Below the pieces are notes generated by a model, which had not been told where the DNA came from, did not search any database, and was given only the letters and a program-made list of their open reading frames with translations. From Paramecium tetraurelia (taxonomy: Eukaryota > Ciliophora > Oligohymenophorea > Peniculida > Parameciidae): a DNA stretch of 64,000 bases. The position numbers and the translations under genes were made by a program. Within the stretch, counting starts at the first letter, position 1; each line of letters opens with the position of its first letter. Where the stretch lies: NCBI RefSeq assembly GCF_000165425.1, contig NW_001798990.1, positions 125,796 to 189,795 of the forward strand, in the 5' to 3' direction. Shown piece after piece: positions 59,267 through 64,000 of the stretch.

Positions 59267-60045
59267 ATGAAATCGAGGCTTCAAAATGGAAATTATTTTT
59301 TGAATAAAGATTTCGCCTATTATCATAGACCATAAATACCTGTAACAATCCAATCAAAATCAGCTATTGAAATTAAACCGATTCCCTAGCCCACCAATTA
59401 TCAAAAGAAACAGAAAACTATTCACTATTATGATCAATACAAATTTGAATAATATACATCTGCTAAAACTAAACTCTACGATTTGCTAAGCTTAAGATAA
59501 AGTAATTATAATCAATCATTCAAGCTAATAGGACACCGATTCAAAGAAGAAGATAAGCTGAATCCTCTCTTATAGTTAAAAGGAACCCAGAGATCTTCAC
59601 ATCAGTTGTTGAAATGAACGATGTCAAACAAAAGGTCAAAACTGTCAGTCAGGAATGTCCTAGAACCTAATAAAAAATTACAATGGTTCAGCACTCAGCA
59701 TAATTAGCGAGCACACAAAAAAGAAATCATAATCATTCGAAATCTACCAATAACAATAATACCTCGACTCCGATACTCAATAAAACAGTCTCTTAATTTC
59801 AATGTTTCACTCCTCTAACAAATTCAAAAAACAATGCATAATCCGACCTCATGCAGAGAATCAAATAACAAAAATTAGAAAGTCTAATCAATCTTATTAT
59901 CAACAATCAACTTAATAATATTGTGCATGGCTTCACACTCATTAAGAATACTGCTCCTCTACTTCCTTACATCAAAGATTTGGAAAGAAGAAAAGCTGAA
60001 TTCAAATAGAAAAGATTTCAATTTAAATTAATCAGAATTAAATGA
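59267..60045 (+). CDS. Unrecognised basic Gln/Asn-rich protein, about 250 residues
   Basis: Starts MKSRLQNGNYFLNKDFAYYH at 59267. A 23-nt GT-AG intron near 59501-59523 moves the frame to RTPIQRRRQAESSLIVKRN, avoiding an early TGA. A second open stretch runs on through Ser/Thr/Asn-rich sequence to a helical end (MQRIKQQKLESLINLIINNQ, then YIKDLERRKAEFKQKRF) and TGA 60043-60045. No domain recognised. The intron join and over 220 open codons support it. Confidence 0.6.
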
Positions 60046-60145
60046 ATAACTGAAAAATTAATAATAAAACTAATTTTTTCTAATCGTATCTTAGACGTCC
60101 ACTTTATAATTAGATTGGTTTATAAACAAAATATATAAATAGATA

Positions 60146-63100
60146 TCAGAAATGACTATCAAGAAGATTTGTATTCTGCCATTAGATCAGATCAACAAGC
60201 TTCTCAATATTTGTTTAATGTAATTATAGTAATTCCTTTTAATCTAATTTCTTTTGCAGACTTATTGCTATTTGATTCATGTTTTCCTTCAATTCCAAAT
60301 AAAGTTCTTTGAAAACCTATAGAATTTCTTGTATCTTTGAGACGTAGATCTGAATTTTCTCGTCATTTATTGGTGAAATGATATTCAAGGGCAATCTATC
60401 TCCTTAATCCAATATAGGCATAAATGTTTCCTCTGAATGCAATGAGATGTATTATTTCTCAGGATCAAAATTCCACCCATATCTCAACAAGAATTGCAGC
60501 AATTTATCACCCAAAGTAATATTTTCACCTATAGCGGCTAACATAACAGTTAAACAAAATGAGCTCACTCCACCTGTATAGGAGTCATTCAATCCTCGAT
60601 GCTTCAAGAGTTTTTTCAAGACTATGGCTACTTCAGTAAAGCCTTTTACTGAATTTCCTACCTAACGTTGATAATCTGTTGAGAGAAGTCCAACATGGTA
60701 GCCTTAATATCCATACATTGGATATGGTTGTTGTAATTCAAACGTGATGTCAATTTAGATGTTTTAAGCTTTACTTAAAAATCAAATCAATACATAATTC
60801 TCCGTATTTCAGATTAAATTAATCGATATTTCGATGATTCATCACATAATAAAGTGGGTTTCCTACAAACTCTAGAAATCCAGTTGAAGGATCAATTGTA
60901 ATTTTGATTAAAGGAATTGTTGCTTGAAATATATGTCTAAAAGTTGTGTTAGGATAAATACTTGTAACTTATAGCCCATTTCATTTATGAGAATACTTCC
61001 AACAGTTTCCTCATAGGATCAAATAGTTAGGCTTTTGTGAACACAGGTAATCCAAAAACTACCATATCAACATCACTATCATGAAGGGCTAGACCTGTTC
61101 TTGAAGAGCCAAAAATAACAGGTTCAACTTAAAATTAGAAAAAATGAGCCTTAATAATATGTTACACTCTTAGTATGGCAACTTCTCTTGCAGTTCTAAA
61201 CTTGAGTAAATTATCCTATTCTTTCTGATAGATTGATTAAATATCCCTTGAAATCTTATGTTCCAAAATTTCCTAATATATCTTTTCAAGAGTCTCTTTC
61301 TCCAAATCATATTTATATGTTTTTTATTCTTTGCTTGCGCTTTTCACTAAGCCAGGTCTCTGAAGTGTACTATCCTACTCTTTTTTCTAAGAAAGAATCT
61401 TAGGGGGAGTGGTATTACCCATTTTGTAATCATCAGATAGATAATTTTGCTATGAAGAATTTGATTTTTTCATCAAGATTGCTTGTTTTTCAACTTGGTC
61501 TTCCTTTTATTCTTTTTCCTTTTTGCTATTTTATTTTTTTTTTTTCCCATTAAATTTCTTCTTAGTAACTTCAATAAATTCTCCATCGTCATCATGCGTA
61601 GAGGTAGTTGTACAAAGAAAAGTCTCTTAGACTTATTCTTATACTTCTTCATCTTTTTAGATTTCAATTTGGACTGAAGGTTCAAATTATTAGGTTTGAA
61701 CACTTTCACTTGATTCTACCTATTAAATTTCAGGAAGTTTTTTGAGTTTCTTCTTTTCTTGATTCCTAATATAACAATGAATAATTACTCCTTTCTTCTC
61801 TGTTTTTTCTTTTGATTCTTTGTTTACGTATCATTAATCCATTCTTCATCTCCGAATTGAATCTCTTGTTACTACTGTATCTATTGATACTCAGTACAAT
61901 TTGATGTACATTCACTCATATATTGTTTTTTCTGATTTTTAGCCTTTTTCTATTTTTACTTTTTGAATTTCTTCTGATTTTCCAATTCTATAAATGACTC
62001 ATCCACCACTCTTTTCATAAATGAAGTAGCGAATTCATAGAAAATACTTTCTACTTCCTCATTACTTGTGCTAAATAATCTTTAATCATTTTCAGGCAAT
62101 ATTTTCGATTTTGAAGGGTTTTTAAATAGCTTGCCTACCTGCTGCAATTATTATTATTATTTCTGTTTATCTTATTCAGGTTTAACTCTTTTAATTTCAG
62201 GTGCTTAAGTTAAAGGAAATTCTTTCAGTAATGTTTTGGAAATCAAAAATTTGCAAAATAACACATATTCATTGAGTACTTACTTGACAGGAACTGAAAA
62301 CAATTCTTTTGGTTGGTTAAAATAGTACTAAACTTCTTTGCAAAGAATTTGACACTACAATGGGTTCATTTTGATCTCTTCATTCCAAGAATGAATTAGG
62401 TTCAGTTCATTGATGAATTACTTCTGATTCGATTGTTAGGTAAACAGTTATTAAAACTCAAGGAAAGCTTAATTTAAGTTTAAGGAAGCATAATTAAATC
62501 TTACAAGATTCAAATTCAATAAATTTTTATGTTAAGTGTAATTGCTCCCCTCATGAGATTAACGATATCTACAATATTTGATTGAATGAGTACTTTAATA
62601 GAACTGCAATTTAGAATTCTTCTACCAATAACTCAGGCAATGTCTAATAGACCTTCTGTTTTTTTAAGTTAATTTCATAATAGCCTTCAGTCTCATGAGA
62701 TTCCAATTCTCCCAAACTTGTAAATATGGTTCCATTGGATATTGTTTCAAATGAATTTATAATCTGTTCAACATCCCCTCTTAATGTAATGGTATCAAAT
62801 AACCATTCATAATCAGACACATAGATGTGATCAAGGATGTACTTTAATTTAATGAAATTTATGAAATACCTTATGTGCATTTAAATCAATCTTATTTAAA
62901 CGCTTACAATTTTAAATAGAATAATATCTGCTGAGTTCCTCAGCAACATTAACTTCAAAAGGACTACATAATAATTCCTAATATTCATGTAGCCCAATTT
63001 GATCTATCTTGAACATTTTGAGATATAAATAAACTCTAAAGTAGGATGTAAAGGAGAGCACTTCTTCCAATTGTTCCTAATTTAGTTGTCTCAACCTTGA

Positions 63101-63255
63101 AATTAGAGTGATTGATACCAATCGAATATGGATTATTTTAGATCGTTAGATTTTAGTTTTATTTCTGGCAAGGGATTGCTATAGTAAACCACTTTATTAA
63201 TTTGTCTGGTTGAGGTTCTATAGACTTAAGTCAGAGGATAGAAAATCTGGTTCAT
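60146..63255 (-). CDS. TRF4/PAPD-type noncanonical poly(A) polymerase with long N-terminal region
   Basis: About 1,000 residues. Starts at 63255 (MNQIFYPLTQVYRTSTRQI). A 23-nt intron leads to IFDWLRQLNQEQLEEVLSF, a 28-nt intron to YILDHIYVSDYEWLFDTI, and a 25-nt intron to YRQSHEGSNYTQHKN. This N-terminal half is helical and faintly resembles the ZCCHC2/14 opening, which is speculative. A long Lys/Gln/Glu-rich linker with another 23-nt intron follows. The catalytic domain is C-terminal: VIFGSSRTGLALHDSDVDMV (GS plus DxD metal ligands), VKGFTEVAIVLKKLLKHRGL, NDSYTGGVSSFCLTVMLAAI (nucleotide recognition) and YGWNFDPEKQYISL. It ends at TGA 60146-60148. Predicted active in RNA 3'-end tailing. It is a second TRF4-type gene besides 7674-9824. 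Confidence 0.85.
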
Positions 63256-63353
63256 AAATAAATTATTTTCTAATATTTTCAAAAATGATAAAATAAATTT
63301 GGGGGATGTTTTTGTTGTTTTTAATTGTACTTGAGTATATGCAAAATATATCA

Positions 63354-64000
63354 TCATCTGTACCTTCTGAGGGAAATTCTGTTTCTTCTAGCGTAATTGG
63401 CTCTTCTTGATGGTCTTGTTTGGTTGTTTCTGTGACCCTTTACTCTGAGACCTCTGCTCTTTCTGCCAGCAGATGTTAAGCCTAAAATAATAGAATTTGC
63501 AGACTATACCTCTTAATTCTCTGTGCTTGTGAACAGGCTTGGTAATCCAATTGATTCTTGAATCTCCTCTGATGGCTGGATGGAATGGATCAACTGTGAT
63601 GACCTCATAATATTTATATGTTCCGTCTTGAGCCACCCAATATGAATTCAAAACTCTCAATGCTCCAATTTTTCTGCCAACTCTCTCTTCAGCAACTGAT
63701 CTGAGATTTCTGGTGGGCTTCAATTGATTAACTCCTTGACTCTTGGGTTTACCCTTAACAAGACCCTTTCTGATCAACAATTTTCTTCCACCTCTTCTGA
63801 CTCTGACTCTGTAGATAACATAACCTTTAAAAGATCATTTTAAAATCTAACCTTATTTGGCCTTGTAACCTAATCTTCTGGCTTTATCTGGTCTGCTGGG
63901 TCTAGTTGCTCTATGAATGACTGGCAATTATCTGTATTCCCATGTTCTGATTCTCATGATGAAGCTGAGGACATCAGATTATTTCTTTTTCCAAAGCTCT
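63354..64000 (-). CDS. RPL15: 60S ribosomal protein eL15 (5' end outside window)
   Basis: Only about seven N-terminal residues are missing. Visible: [139 protein letters not shown], and the basic end [11 protein letters not shown] at TGA 63354-63356. Introns: 63825-63851 (27 nt) within KQG/YVIYR and 63482-63509 (28 nt) within LRG/LTS, both GT-AG and both needed to restore the family sequence. All blocks of eL15 are in order; no residue looks odd. Confidence 0.96.

Noticed and set aside
61473-61709. 78-codon very basic minus-strand ORF (MKVFKPNNLN...)
   Set aside because: It arises from reading the Lys/Glu/Gln linker of the TRF4 gene in a neighbouring frame; a 23-nt intron upstream shows the correct frame.
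1-64000. TGA as Cys or Trp, or Euplotes-type code
   Set aside because: All recognisable genes end at TGA and no TGA falls inside a conserved motif; TAA/TAG inside frames fit Gln.
1-64000. tRNA, rRNA, CRISPR, transposons, telomeric C4A2/C3A3-type repeats
   Set aside because: Scanned by eye; no cloverleaf-like or repeat-array sequence, no transposase motif and no telomeric repeat run were seen.

Overview
This 64 kb window is ciliate macronuclear DNA, most likely Paramecium or a close relative. Coding frames run through many in-frame TAA and TAG codons, read as Gln, and end only at TGA. The DNA is AT-rich, genes sit tens to a few hundred bases apart on both strands, and introns are tiny GT-AG introns, mostly 20-33 nt. 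I re-read all frames with TGA as the only stop and spliced introns by eye where frames shifted; exon joins are confident only where positions are given. With one stop codon and AT-rich DNA, a random frame stays open about 50 codons, so open frames under about 110 codons without other support are marked low.

Layout. 1-7.6 kb: end of an unknown gene, a WD40 protein, PUS7/TruD pseudouridine synthase, ribosomal eL39, an unknown gene. 7.7-11.8 kb: an ankyrin plus TRF4-type nucleotidyltransferase fusion, then VPS45. 11.8-16.8 kb: two divergent kinase-fold genes 17 bp apart, both without the catalytic Asp, one carrying C-terminal MORN repeats. 16.9-26.5 kb: a probable mitochondrial protein, small unknowns, a helical-repeat protein, a Pro-rich protein with a conserved-looking YKPYT...LGGLGP block, and a DUF4215 Cys-rich membrane protein. 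26.8-31.7 kb: a USP25/28-like protein whose catalytic Cys is Gly, then CK1 and an AGC kinase 12 bp apart. 31.9-36.3 kb: small genes and importin beta. 36.6-50.3 kb: one giant membrane-protein gene of about 4,500 codons. 50.3-60 kb: small disordered proteins, a SAXO-like axonemal protein, a PB1/NBR1-domain/CUE protein resembling an autophagy receptor, an AFG1 ATPase and a VAP-like MSP protein. 60.1-64 kb: a second TRF4-type polymerase with a long N-terminus, and ribosomal eL15, cut by the window end.

There is no operon logic. The most notable features are catalytically degenerate enzymes kept as intact long frames (two pseudokinases, one pseudo-deubiquitinase), an ankyrin-nucleotidyltransferase fusion, extreme compaction (12 and 17 bp divergent spacers, one 6-bp palindrome holding both stop codons of a convergent pair), and the giant gene. 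I saw no tRNA, rRNA, transposon, CRISPR or telomere repeat.
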